Shown: piece by piece, positions 25,946 to 33,028 of the stretch
Numbering within the stretch: the first letter of the stretch is position 1
How the letters are laid out: each line of letters starts with the position of its first letter
From: Catenulispora yoronensis
GTDB lineage: Bacteria; Actinomycetota; Actinomycetes; Streptomycetales; Catenulisporaceae
Length of the DNA stretch: 64,000 nucleotides
Assembly: GCF_039531695.1 (NCBI RefSeq)
Contig: NZ_BAAAQN010000028.1
Coordinates: 66,821 to 130,820, forward strand
Direction: 5' to 3'
Made by a program: the position numbers and the translations under genes
Notes under the pieces: generated by a model
Seen by the model: only the letters and a program-made list of their open reading frames with translations
Database searches by the model: none
Told to the model about the DNA's origin: nothing

Positions 25946-27085
25946 GTGGTGCTAGACCCTGTACCAGAGCACGGACATCCAGGCCCCTCGCCGGTCCGTC
26001 TCTCGCCTCGCTCGCGGTGGTCGGGTCTGGCCGTCTTCACTGTCTTCATGGCCTTCGCCGTGGTGGCGCGGCTGGGTCGGGATCCGCTCCTGACCCTGGT
26101 CGGTGTTCTGGTCGCGTATATCGGTGCCATTCCGTTCTTCCTCACCGACCGGCCTCGCCGCCTGCTCCTCAACGCGGGTCTCGCACTCGCCGGCGTCACC
26201 CTTCTCGCCACAGCGGACCCGCGCGACGTCGGGTGGTTCGCGGTCTCCGTTCTCGGGGCGTGGTGCGTCCTGGCCGGCGGCACCGTCGAAGGCGTTGTCC
26301 TGTGGATCGTCGGGGTCGCCATCTTCGCCGCCGAATGGGCTGCCGACGTCCGGGATCCCGGGTGGGGCGCGTGGACCGCGGGGCTGTCGTTCACGGTTCT
26401 CGCCGCGCTGCTTGTCCGCCACCAGTTCGTGCTCGTGGAGCGTCTCTCCGCGGCTCAAGCGACTCTCGCCGAACGTTCCCGTGCCGAGGAGCGGGACCGG
26501 ATCGCCCACGAGTTGCACGACGTCATCGCCCACAGCCTCACGGTCTCGCTCCTCCATGTCTCCAGCGCGCGCCTTTCCGTGGAGCACGATCCGCAGGACG
26601 CCGCCCGCGCGCTCGCCGAGGCCGAGCGGCTCGGTCGGCAGAGCCTGGCCGAGGTGCGGATCGTCATGGGTCTGCCGCACTCGGTCGACGGCATCGCGGC
26701 GCCGGTTCCCGGCATCGCCGACCTGCCTCGGCTGGTCGACCAGGTCCGGGACGCCGGGGTCGACGCCTGTCTGACCGTCGACGGCGATGTCAGTGTTCTG
26801 CCGGCAACTACTGGTGTGACGATCTACCGGATTGTGCAGGAGGCGCTGACCAACGCCGCTCGTCATGCGCCGCGCGCGCCGGTCGCCGTGACGGTCGAGC
26901 TGACCTCCGAGTCGGTGCAGGTCCACGTGGACAGCGCCGGCGCACCGGGCAATGGCCTGGGCAGAGGGCTTTTGACGATGCGGGACCGCGCCAACGCAGT
27001 CGGCGGTACTTGCACGGCCGGTCCCGGTGGCCGCGGCTGGCTGGTGGAGGCCGCGCTGCCGCTTACTGTCCTGGACCCGGCATGA
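25946..27085 (+). CDS. membrane-bound NarL-type sensor histidine kinase
   Basis: 379 residues with four or five predicted membrane segments between about residues 25 and 155 and no extracellular sensor domain of note, so it probably senses a membrane signal. The HisKA_3 region is ERDRIAHELHDVIAHSLTVS with the phospho-acceptor His, and a HATPase_c domain follows (VQEALTNAARHAPRAPV as N box, GRGLLTMRDRANAVGG as G box). GTG at 25946 is the likely start. Its stop overlaps the ATG of the response regulator as ATGA, so the two form a standard two-component pair. Confidence 0.9.
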   Translation: MVLDPVPEHGHPGPSPVRLSPRSRWSGLAVFTVFMAFAVVARLGRDPLLTLVGVLVAYIGAIPFFLTDRPRRLLLNAGLALAGVTLLATADPRDVGWFAVSVLGAWCVLAGGTVEGVVLWIVGVAIFAAEWAADVRDPGWGAWTAGLSFTVLAALLVRHQFVLVERLSAAQATLAERSRAEERDRIAHELHDVIAHSLTVSLLHVSSARLSVEHDPQDAARALAEAERLGRQSLAEVRIVMGLPHSVDGIAAPVPGIADLPRLVDQVRDAGVDACLTVDGDVSVLPATTGVTIYRIVQEALTNAARHAPRAPVAVTVELTSESVQVHVDSAGAPGNGLGRGLLTMRDRANAVGGTCTAGPGGRGWLVEAALPLTVLDPA

Positions 27086-27849
27086 GCGGCATGACAGGCC
27101 CGACCGACCTGCCTGGCGGCTCGACCGACCTGCCCGGCGGCTCGACCGCCCCGGTCGGCGGCTCGACCGGCCTGACCGACTCGGCCGGTAATCCTCTCAT
27201 CAGAGTTCTGCTGGTGGACGACCAGGATCTTGTCCGCGCCGGCCTTCGAGGCATTCTCCGCGAGCGCTTCGGCTTTCAGATCGTCGCAGAGTGCGAAGAC
27301 GGCAGCGGCGCGCTGGCGGCGGTCCGTGCCCACGCTCCCGACATCGTCCTGATGGACGTCCGCATGCCGGTCCTCGGCGGTATCGCCGCGACGGCCCAGC
27401 TGGCCGCCGCCGCACCCGGCACTCCGGTGCTGGCCCTGACCACCTTCAACGACGACGAGGCCCTCGCCGGCATGCTTCGTGCCGGGGCCGCGGGGTTCGT
27501 CCTCAAGCACGTGCCCGCTGAAGAACTCCAGCGTGCCGTGCGCGTTGTCGCAGAAGGCGGAGCGTGGCTCGACCCCGCTGTCACGGCCCATGTGCTGGAG
27601 GTCTACCGTGAGACCCCGGCGCGTTCGCCGGAGCGTTCCGGCGCGCTCGATCGGCTCACCGGCCGCGAACTGGACGTCCTGCGGCTGATCGCGCGCGGCC
27701 GGACCAACGCCGAGATCGCCGCTGATCTGAGTGTCGGCGAAGGCACGGTCAAGACGCACGTCAACCACATCTTCACCAAGCTCGACTTACGCGACCGCGC
27801 TGCCGCGATCATCTTCGCGTTCGACCACGGCCTGACCGACGACCGCTAG
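27082..27849 (+). CDS. NarL/FixJ-family response regulator
   Basis: 255 residues. The receiver domain (about 38-155) has the acidic pair in VLLVDDQDLVRAG, the phospho-acceptor Asp in IVLMDVRMP, and the conserved Lys in FVLKHVP. The LuxR-type helix-turn-helix (LTGRELDVLRLIARGRTNAE, VGEGTVKTHVNHIFTKLDL) ends the protein. The first 35 residues are an unusual linker made by three 21-bp tandem repeats (27101-27163) coding DLPGGST-like units. Codon 236 (27787-27789) is TTA, in the recognition-helix region, a possible bldA dependence. Partner of the kinase gene it overlaps; targets are unknown. Confidence 0.9.
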   Translation: MSGMTGPTDLPGGSTDLPGGSTAPVGGSTGLTDSAGNPLIRVLLVDDQDLVRAGLRGILRERFGFQIVAECEDGSGALAAVRAHAPDIVLMDVRMPVLGGIAATAQLAAAAPGTPVLALTTFNDDEALAGMLRAGAAGFVLKHVPAEELQRAVRVVAEGGAWLDPAVTAHVLEVYRETPARSPERSGALDRLTGRELDVLRLIARGRTNAEIAADLSVGEGTVKTHVNHIFTKLDLRDRAAAIIFAFDHGLTDDR

Positions 27850-28183
27850 CGCACCACCGAAGCAGCATCGAAGCAGCACCGAAGCAGCACCGAAGCACTG
27901 CTGAAGCACTGCTGAAGCACCACCGAAGCGCCACTGAAGCACCGCTGGACCACGGCTGGACCATCACTGGACTACGGCTGGACTACCACTAGACCACCAT
28001 TGGAGCGCGACTCCACCCGGCACGGTTCCCAGCCACCCCCGGACCCGCTTCCCAGCACCCGCCCGCACCCCCGATTACACAGGTCCCCGAACCTTCCGCC
28101 CACGTGAACGCCCCATCTCTATCCGTGGGTAGAGACAGACTTCTATCCCCGGCTTGACGCAATCCCCCGCCAATTCGCGAAGC
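27850..28183 (+). other. intergenic region dominated by an 11-bp tandem repeat
   Basis: The 334-bp gap after the response regulator gene starts with the 154-bp repeat array and then about 180 bp that must contain the promoter of the glycosyltransferase gene. The array has no open frame running through it because 11 is not a multiple of three. Confidence 0.6.
27851..28004. repeat. array of 14 imperfect 11-bp tandem repeats
   Basis: Fourteen 11-base units follow each other without gaps, from GCACCACCGAA through GCAGCACCGAA and GCACTGCTGAA to CCACGGCTGGA and CCACCATTGGA. Every unit ends in GAA, GGA or AGA, and the first eight differ from the last six in a graded way, as expected for a drifting array. 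The period is close to one helical turn. Confidence 0.9.
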
Positions 28184-29899
28184 ATGTCCATAGTGAACCA
28201 ACGGCGAGTGGGAAAGCATGTCCGGGCCGGTGGCGCGTTTCGCCCCACCTCCGGCAATCCGAACGTTCTGCGGGCCCCGAACTGGCTCATACTCGCGCGG
28301 CCCTCCTCTACTCCGTCCGCTTCCTCGGCCTCAGCCTCAGCAGCCTCAGCCTCGGCGGCCTCGTCCTCAGCCCCCGGCCGATCCGCCGCCCTCCCGAACA
28401 CCGCATCCACCAACACCGCATCCACCCCGACCTCCCCCCTCCCCGAGATCGCCTGGCTCCACCTCGTGTCCGCCATGGCCGCCCTCGCGGCCGTCCTGAC
28501 CGTCTTCAGCACCGGCTACGGCTTCGAACGCGACGAACTGTACTTCCGCGCCCTCCCCCCGGCGTGGGGCTACGTCGACACCCCGCCCTTGACCCCGTTC
28601 CTGGCCCGCCTCGCGGCCCATATCTCCGACAGCCCCTGGGCGATAAGAGTCCCGGCGACCTTGTTCGCCGTCGTCTCAGTGCTCGTCGTCACTCTGATCA
28701 CCCGCGAGCTCGGCGGCCGCCGCGGCGCCCAGGGTCTCTGCGCCTGGTCCTACGCCTTCGCCGCCACCCCGTTGCTCATGGGCCATGTCCTGCTCACCTC
28801 CTCCCTGGACCTGGTCGTCTGGCCCCTGCTCTGCCTGTTCGTGATGCGCGCCCTCCTGCGGTCGGACCCCCGATGGTGGCCGGCCGCTGGAGCTGTCGTC
28901 GGCATCAGCACCTATAACAAATTCTTGATCACCCTGCTTGTTGTGGCGCTTACCCTTGGAATCCTGATCACCGGCCCGCGCCGGGCGCTGGCCACGCGCT
29001 GGCTGCTCCTCGCCGTCGCCGTCGCGGTCGTCATCGCCCTGCCCAACCTCGTTTATCAGGCCTCGCACTCCTGGCCGCAGGCGACGATGAGCCGTGCGCT
29101 GAGCCACGACAACGCCGGCACGGTGCGGATCCTGATGTGGCCGTATCTCTTCCTCCTGCTCGGCCCCCCGCTCGTTCCGGTGTGGATCTCGGGCCTGGTG
29201 GCGCTGCGCCGCCGGCCTGCCTGGCGGGCCGTGCGGTTCCTCCCGACGGCGTTCGTGATCCTGCTGCTGGAGACGTTCGCCGGCGGCGGCCAGCTCTACT
29301 ACCCGGTCGGCCTGCTCGTGGTGGTCTTCGCCGCCGGCTGTGTCCCGACCGCCGACTTCCTGGCCCGGTCCACCGCGTGGCGGCGCACCGCCTGGGCCGC
29401 GTTCTGCCTGAACGGAGCCGTGTCCAGCGTGATAGCGCTGCCGCTGGTCCCGCTGTCGATGCTGCACAACAGCCCCGTGCCGTCGATCAACCAGCTGGCC
29501 AAGGACCAGGTCGGCTGGCCGGACTACGTGGCGCAGACCGCGGCCGTCTACGCCACCATCCCGGCCGGCGAGGCGGCGCACTCGGTCATCATCACCAGCA
29601 ACTACGGCGAGGCCGGGGCCATCAAGACCCTGGGCGGCGCGCTCGGCCTGCCCGCGCCCTACAGCGGCCACGACCAGCTCTACTTCGACCGCCGGCCGCC
29701 GCAGGACACGACGACCGCGGTCATCGTCGGCGGCCAGTACACGAAGGTGGCCAAGTACTTCGCCGACTGCTCGGTCGTCACCCGGCTGCACAACCGCTAC
29801 CAGGTCGACAACGAGGAGCGGAACAAGCCCGTGGCGATCTGCCGCAAGCCTGTCGCCGACTGGGTGACGCTGTGGCCGTCCTTCCAGCATTACGACTGA
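28184..29899 (+). CDS. GT39/ArnT-like membrane glycosyltransferase
   Basis: About 571 residues with ten or more hydrophobic segments, the layout of lipid-linked-sugar transferases such as ArnT and protein mannosyltransferases. The first luminal loop has GYGFERDELYFRA, with the acidic residues used in catalysis by this fold, and STYNKFLITLLVVAL marks a central helix pair. A C-terminal soluble part of about 120 residues (PVPSINQLAKDQVGWPDYVA onward) is usual in these proteins. The N-terminal 75 residues are Ser/Ala low complexity. The ATG at 28184 is preferred over a TTG at 28154, though no strong ribosome site is seen. The donor is probably a polyprenyl-phosphate sugar; the acceptor is unknown. 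Its last 10 bp overlap the convergent aldo-keto reductase gene. Confidence 0.8.
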   Translation: MSIVNQRRVGKHVRAGGAFRPTSGNPNVLRAPNWLILARPSSTPSASSASASAASASAASSSAPGRSAALPNTASTNTASTPTSPLPEIAWLHLVSAMAALAAVLTVFSTGYGFERDELYFRALPPAWGYVDTPPLTPFLARLAAHISDSPWAIRVPATLFAVVSVLVVTLITRELGGRRGAQGLCAWSYAFAATPLLMGHVLLTSSLDLVVWPLLCLFVMRALLRSDPRWWPAAGAVVGISTYNKFLITLLVVALTLGILITGPRRALATRWLLLAVAVAVVIALPNLVYQASHSWPQATMSRALSHDNAGTVRILMWPYLFLLLGPPLVPVWISGLVALRRRPAWRAVRFLPTAFVILLLETFAGGGQLYYPVGLLVVVFAAGCVPTADFLARSTAWRRTAWAAFCLNGAVSSVIALPLVPLSMLHNSPVPSINQLAKDQVGWPDYVAQTAAVYATIPAGEAAHSVIITSNYGEAGAIKTLGGALGLPAPYSGHDQLYFDRRPPQDTTTAVIVGGQYTKVAKYFADCSVVTRLHNRYQVDNEERNKPVAICRKPVADWVTLWPSFQHYD

Positions 29900-30987
29900 T
29901 GCGGCGCGCGTCGTCGCCGGGAAGGCCGGGGAGGAAGCAGGTCCGGGAGGCCGTCCGGCGGGCCTTCCGGCGGCCGGTCGAGGCTGTCGGCGTCGGTATC
30001 GGCCTTGGTGCCGGTGCCGGTGCCGGTGCCGGTGGCTCGGGCGCCGGTGCCGGATTGGCTTTCGACGTCGGCGTCACCGTCACCGTCGGTATCGTCCAGG
30101 AGCGCCGCCAACCGCTCCTCGACATCCGGCGGCAGCCCCACCTCCAGCGACCGCAGGTTCATCTCCAGGTGGACCGGGTTCGCCGTGTTCGGGACCGGCA
30201 CGACGTCGCCGCGGCTCAGCAGCCAGGCCAGGGCCAGGCGGCTGACGCCGACGTCCAGGTCGGCCGCCACCGCTCGCAGTCCCCTGATCAGCCGCGAGCG
30301 TTCCGCCGGCGGACCGGTGGGGCCGACCGCGCCGGTGGGATCGGCGGCGCCGCTGCACCGCCCGGTCAGCAGCCCGCCGCCGAGCGGCCGGCAGGCGACC
30401 ACCCCGATGCCCAGCTTGCGGGCCAGCGGCAGCAGATCCTCCTCGGCCTGCCGCGCGGCCATCGAGTACTCGACGGCCAGCGCGGTGACGGGGTGCGCGG
30501 CGTGGGCGCGCGCCAGCTCCGCCGGGCCGGCGCCGTAGACGCCGAGGTGGCGGATCTTTCCGGCCGCCACCAGCTGCGTCAGCGGCCCGATCCGCTCCTC
30601 GACCGGGATCGCCGCCCGCGCCGGGCCGGCCGGCGGATGCAGGTAGTAGAGGTCGAGGTGGTCCGTGGCCAGTTGTCGCAGGATCCTGTCGCACTCGGCG
30701 GCCACGTCCTTGGCGCGCTCGGAGGCCGGCCAGGAGTGCGCCGCGATCAGCACCTCCGCCCGGCGGGCGGCCACGGCCCGGCCGACCAGCCGCGGCCCGA
30801 GGCCGTCGCGGGCCGGGTCGGGGACGTCGAGCAGGGTCACGCCGCCGTCGAGGGCGCGGTTGATCAGCTTCGTGACGCCCGCGGCGGCTCCGGCGGCGCT
30901 CCGGTCGAAGCCGTCGCTCCGCCACAAGCAGCCCAGGCCCAGCCTGGACGTCACCGGTCCGGCGGCTCCCAACCGCACGTGCTGCAT
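29890..30987 (-). CDS. aldo-keto reductase fold protein with degenerate catalytic residues
   Basis: 365 residues of aldo-keto reductase type. Of the catalytic tetrad only Asp and His are evident: the segment LLDVPDPARDG aligns with the family's FDTAxxYG, putting Ala where the proton-donor Tyr should be, and VLIAAHSW aligns with VxIATK, replacing the Lys by His. LDLYYLHPP keeps the His. The C-terminal cofactor region PVPNTANPVHLEMNL is close to the normal NADP-binding loop. A 40-residue Gly/Thr repeat tail (TGTGTGTGT) and a Pro/Arg-rich end follow. It looks like a pseudoenzyme or a strongly altered reductase. It is divergent from the isopropylmalate synthase gene; MQHVRLG at 30987 fits the family start best. 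Confidence 0.8.
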   Translation of the reverse strand: MQHVRLGAAGPVTSRLGLGCLWRSDGFDRSAAGAAAGVTKLINRALDGGVTLLDVPDPARDGLGPRLVGRAVAARRAEVLIAAHSWPASERAKDVAAECDRILRQLATDHLDLYYLHPPAGPARAAIPVEERIGPLTQLVAAGKIRHLGVYGAGPAELARAHAAHPVTALAVEYSMAARQAEEDLLPLARKLGIGVVACRPLGGGLLTGRCSGAADPTGAVGPTGPPAERSRLIRGLRAVAADLDVGVSRLALAWLLSRGDVVPVPNTANPVHLEMNLRSLEVGLPPDVEERLAALLDDTDGDGDADVESQSGTGARATGTGTGTGTKADTDADSLDRPPEGPPDGLPDLLPPRPSRRRRAPHQS

Positions 30988-31306
30988 GGTCCGGCCTTCC
31001 GGTCGTCGGTGCCCGAGGGCTTCCACTCTGTGTTACGCACTGGTAACCTGACAACCCCTCACTTGGGGTGTAGGGGTCCTCCCGCGGCCGTCCCCATTGT
31101 GACGTCCCGCGGCCGGTGGCGGTTCAACGCTCCGGAAGACGCACTCCCGGCGGAGCCGGCGCGTCTACATCTTTCGATACCCCGCCTGGTCCCTTCGGTT
31201 CCGGAGGCGTGACCTGCGTTCCGGCCGGGTGTCGGACTCCCGGGCGCCTCACTAGCGTGAACCCCAAAGCAGGGCACTTCAGGGTACTTCTGGAAGGAGT
31301 ACAGCT
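30988..31306. promoter_or_regulatory. divergent promoter region with inverted repeat and GGTGTAGGGG motif
   Basis: This 319-bp region lies between the divergent aldo-keto reductase and isopropylmalate synthase genes. An inverted repeat GTTAC-N6-GTAAC is at 31032-31047, and ACCCC-N6-GGGGT follows just upstream of GGTGTAGGGGTCCT at 31067-31080. The last motif recurs twice in the control region of the histidine kinase and HTH regulator genes. GGAAGGAG near 31291 is the ribosome site of the plus-strand gene. Confidence 0.5.
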
Positions 31307-33028
31307 GTGCGCGCCGGACCAAGATCGCAGCGTTACCACCCCTTCGTCCCGCTCGCCATGCCCGACCGTACCTGGCCCGACCGCACGCTGACCCGGTCGC
31401 CGCGCTGGCTGTCGACCGATCTGCGGGACGGGAACCAGGCGCTGGCCGCCCCGATGTCCCCGGCCCGCAAGCTCGCGCTGTTCGAGCTGCTGGTCGCGAT
31501 GGGCTACCGCGAGATCGAAGTCGGATTCCCCGTCGCCTCGCAGGACGAGCACGACTTCGTCCGGCTGCTCATCGAGCAGGACCGGATCCCCGACGACGTC
31601 CGGATCTCGGTGCTGGTGCCGGCCCGCGACGAGCTGATCCGGCGCACGGTCCAGGCGCTGGACGGCGCCGCGTCGGCCACGGTGCACGTCTACAACGCGA
31701 CCGCTCCGCTGTTCCGCGAGCTGGTCTACGCCATGGACCGCGACGAGTGCCGCAACCTGGCGGTGCAGGGCGTCCGCTGGATGATGAAGTACGCCGAGCT
31801 CGTCCCGGGCGGCAGCCGGCTGGGGCTGGAGTACTCGCAGGAGGCCTTCACCGACACCGAGCCCGAGTTCGCCCTGGAGGTCTGCGAAGCCGTGCTGGAC
31901 GTCTGGCAGCCCGAGGCCGACCGGGAGCTCATCCTCAACTTCCCCTCAACGGTCGAGCGGTCGCTGCCGCACGTCTTCGCCGACCAGATCGAGTGGCTGG
32001 ACCGCAACCTGTCGCACCGTGAGCACGTCTGCCTGTCCGTGCATCCGCACAACGACCGGGGGACCGGCGTGGCCGCGACCGAGCTGGCCCTGCTCGCCGG
32101 GGCGCAGCGGGTCGAGGGCTGCCTGTTCGGCGGCGGCGAGCGCGCCGGGAACGTGTGCCTGGTGACCCTCGGGCTGAACCTGCTGACCCAGGGCGTCGAC
32201 CCCGGCATCGACTTCTCGGACCTGGGGAAGGTGCGCGCCGTGGTCGAGAGCTGCACCGGGCTCCCGGTGCCGCAGCGCCACCCTTATGCCGGCGACCTGG
32301 TGTTCACCGCCTTCTCCGGGGCGCATCAGGACGCGATCAAAAAGGGCTTCGACGCCCAGGCCCGCACCGCCGCGCGGACCGGGACCGAGCCGGGGGAGCT
32401 GCCATGGCAGATCCCTTATCTGCCCATGGATCCCAAGGACGTGGGCCGCGACTACGAGGCCGTCGTCCGGATCAACAGCCAGTCCGGCAAGGGCGGCGTC
32501 GCCTACGTCATGGCCGCCTGGCACGGCCTGAACCTGCCGCGCGGACTGCGGATCGAGTTCGCCCGCGTCGTGCAGGAGGCCACCGAGGCCGCCGGGTGCG
32601 AGATGACGCCCGACCGGCTCAGGACACTGTTCGACCAGGAGTATCTGCTGCCCGACGACTATTCGGCCCCGTCGCCAACCCACTGCCCGGTACCGCTCAC
32701 GGTCCGCCTGTATGTCGACGGCGGGACCGATGGCGGGACCGAGGACGCACTGGAGGCGGCACACCTGGAGACCGCGCTGGCGCCGTGGGACATCGAGGTC
32801 TGCGACGTCGTGCGGATCGAAACCGCCGGCACCGGCGGGGCGCTCGGCGCCGACGTCATCACCGTCTACGCCGAGCACCACGCCGAGGGCACTTCGCACT
32901 GGGGTGTCGGGACCGGACCCGACGCCGTCACCGCCGCACTGGCCGCCACCCGGGCCGCCGGCCGGCGCGGCACAGGAAGGACGAGCGCCATGACCGGCGC
33001 CACCGAAACGACATGGGCGACATCATGA
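31307..33028 (+). CDS. leuA: 2-isopropylmalate synthase
   Basis: 573 residues of the fungal/actinobacterial LeuA type. It condenses acetyl-CoA with 2-oxoisovalerate, the first step of leucine synthesis. TDLRDGNQAL carries the active-site motif, YNATAPLFRE and LEYSQEAFTDTEPEF are family landmarks, and SVHPHNDRGTGVA together with GCLFGGGERAGN holds the metal-binding His pair and loop. The C-terminal leucine-binding (LeuA_dimer) domain is present, with RLYVDGG and GTSHWGVG. GTG at 31307 follows GGAAGGAG. The stop overlaps the LAL regulator's ATG (ATGA). A leuA next to a PKS cluster and fused by overlap to its regulator suggests a pathway-specific paralogue rather than the housekeeping gene (inference). 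Confidence 0.85.
   Translation: MRAGPRSQRYHPFVPLAMPDRTWPDRTLTRSPRWLSTDLRDGNQALAAPMSPARKLALFELLVAMGYREIEVGFPVASQDEHDFVRLLIEQDRIPDDVRISVLVPARDELIRRTVQALDGAASATVHVYNATAPLFRELVYAMDRDECRNLAVQGVRWMMKYAELVPGGSRLGLEYSQEAFTDTEPEFALEVCEAVLDVWQPEADRELILNFPSTVERSLPHVFADQIEWLDRNLSHREHVCLSVHPHNDRGTGVAATELALLAGAQRVEGCLFGGGERAGNVCLVTLGLNLLTQGVDPGIDFSDLGKVRAVVESCTGLPVPQRHPYAGDLVFTAFSGAHQDAIKKGFDAQARTAARTGTEPGELPWQIPYLPMDPKDVGRDYEAVVRINSQSGKGGVAYVMAAWHGLNLPRGLRIEFARVVQEATEAAGCEMTPDRLRTLFDQEYLLPDDYSAPSPTHCPVPLTVRLYVDGGTDGGTEDALEAAHLETALAPWDIEVCDVVRIETAGTGGALGADVITVYAEHHAEGTSHWGVGTGPDAVTAALAATRAAGRRGTGRTSAMTGATETTWATS

Noticed and set aside
27851..28004. CRISPR array
   Set aside because: Units are only 11 bp, touch each other with no spacers, and drift in sequence.
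29137..31212. 691-codon plus-strand frame across the glycosyltransferase end and the aldo-keto reductase
   Set aside because: The minus-strand aldo-keto reductase has clear homology and the plus frame does not.
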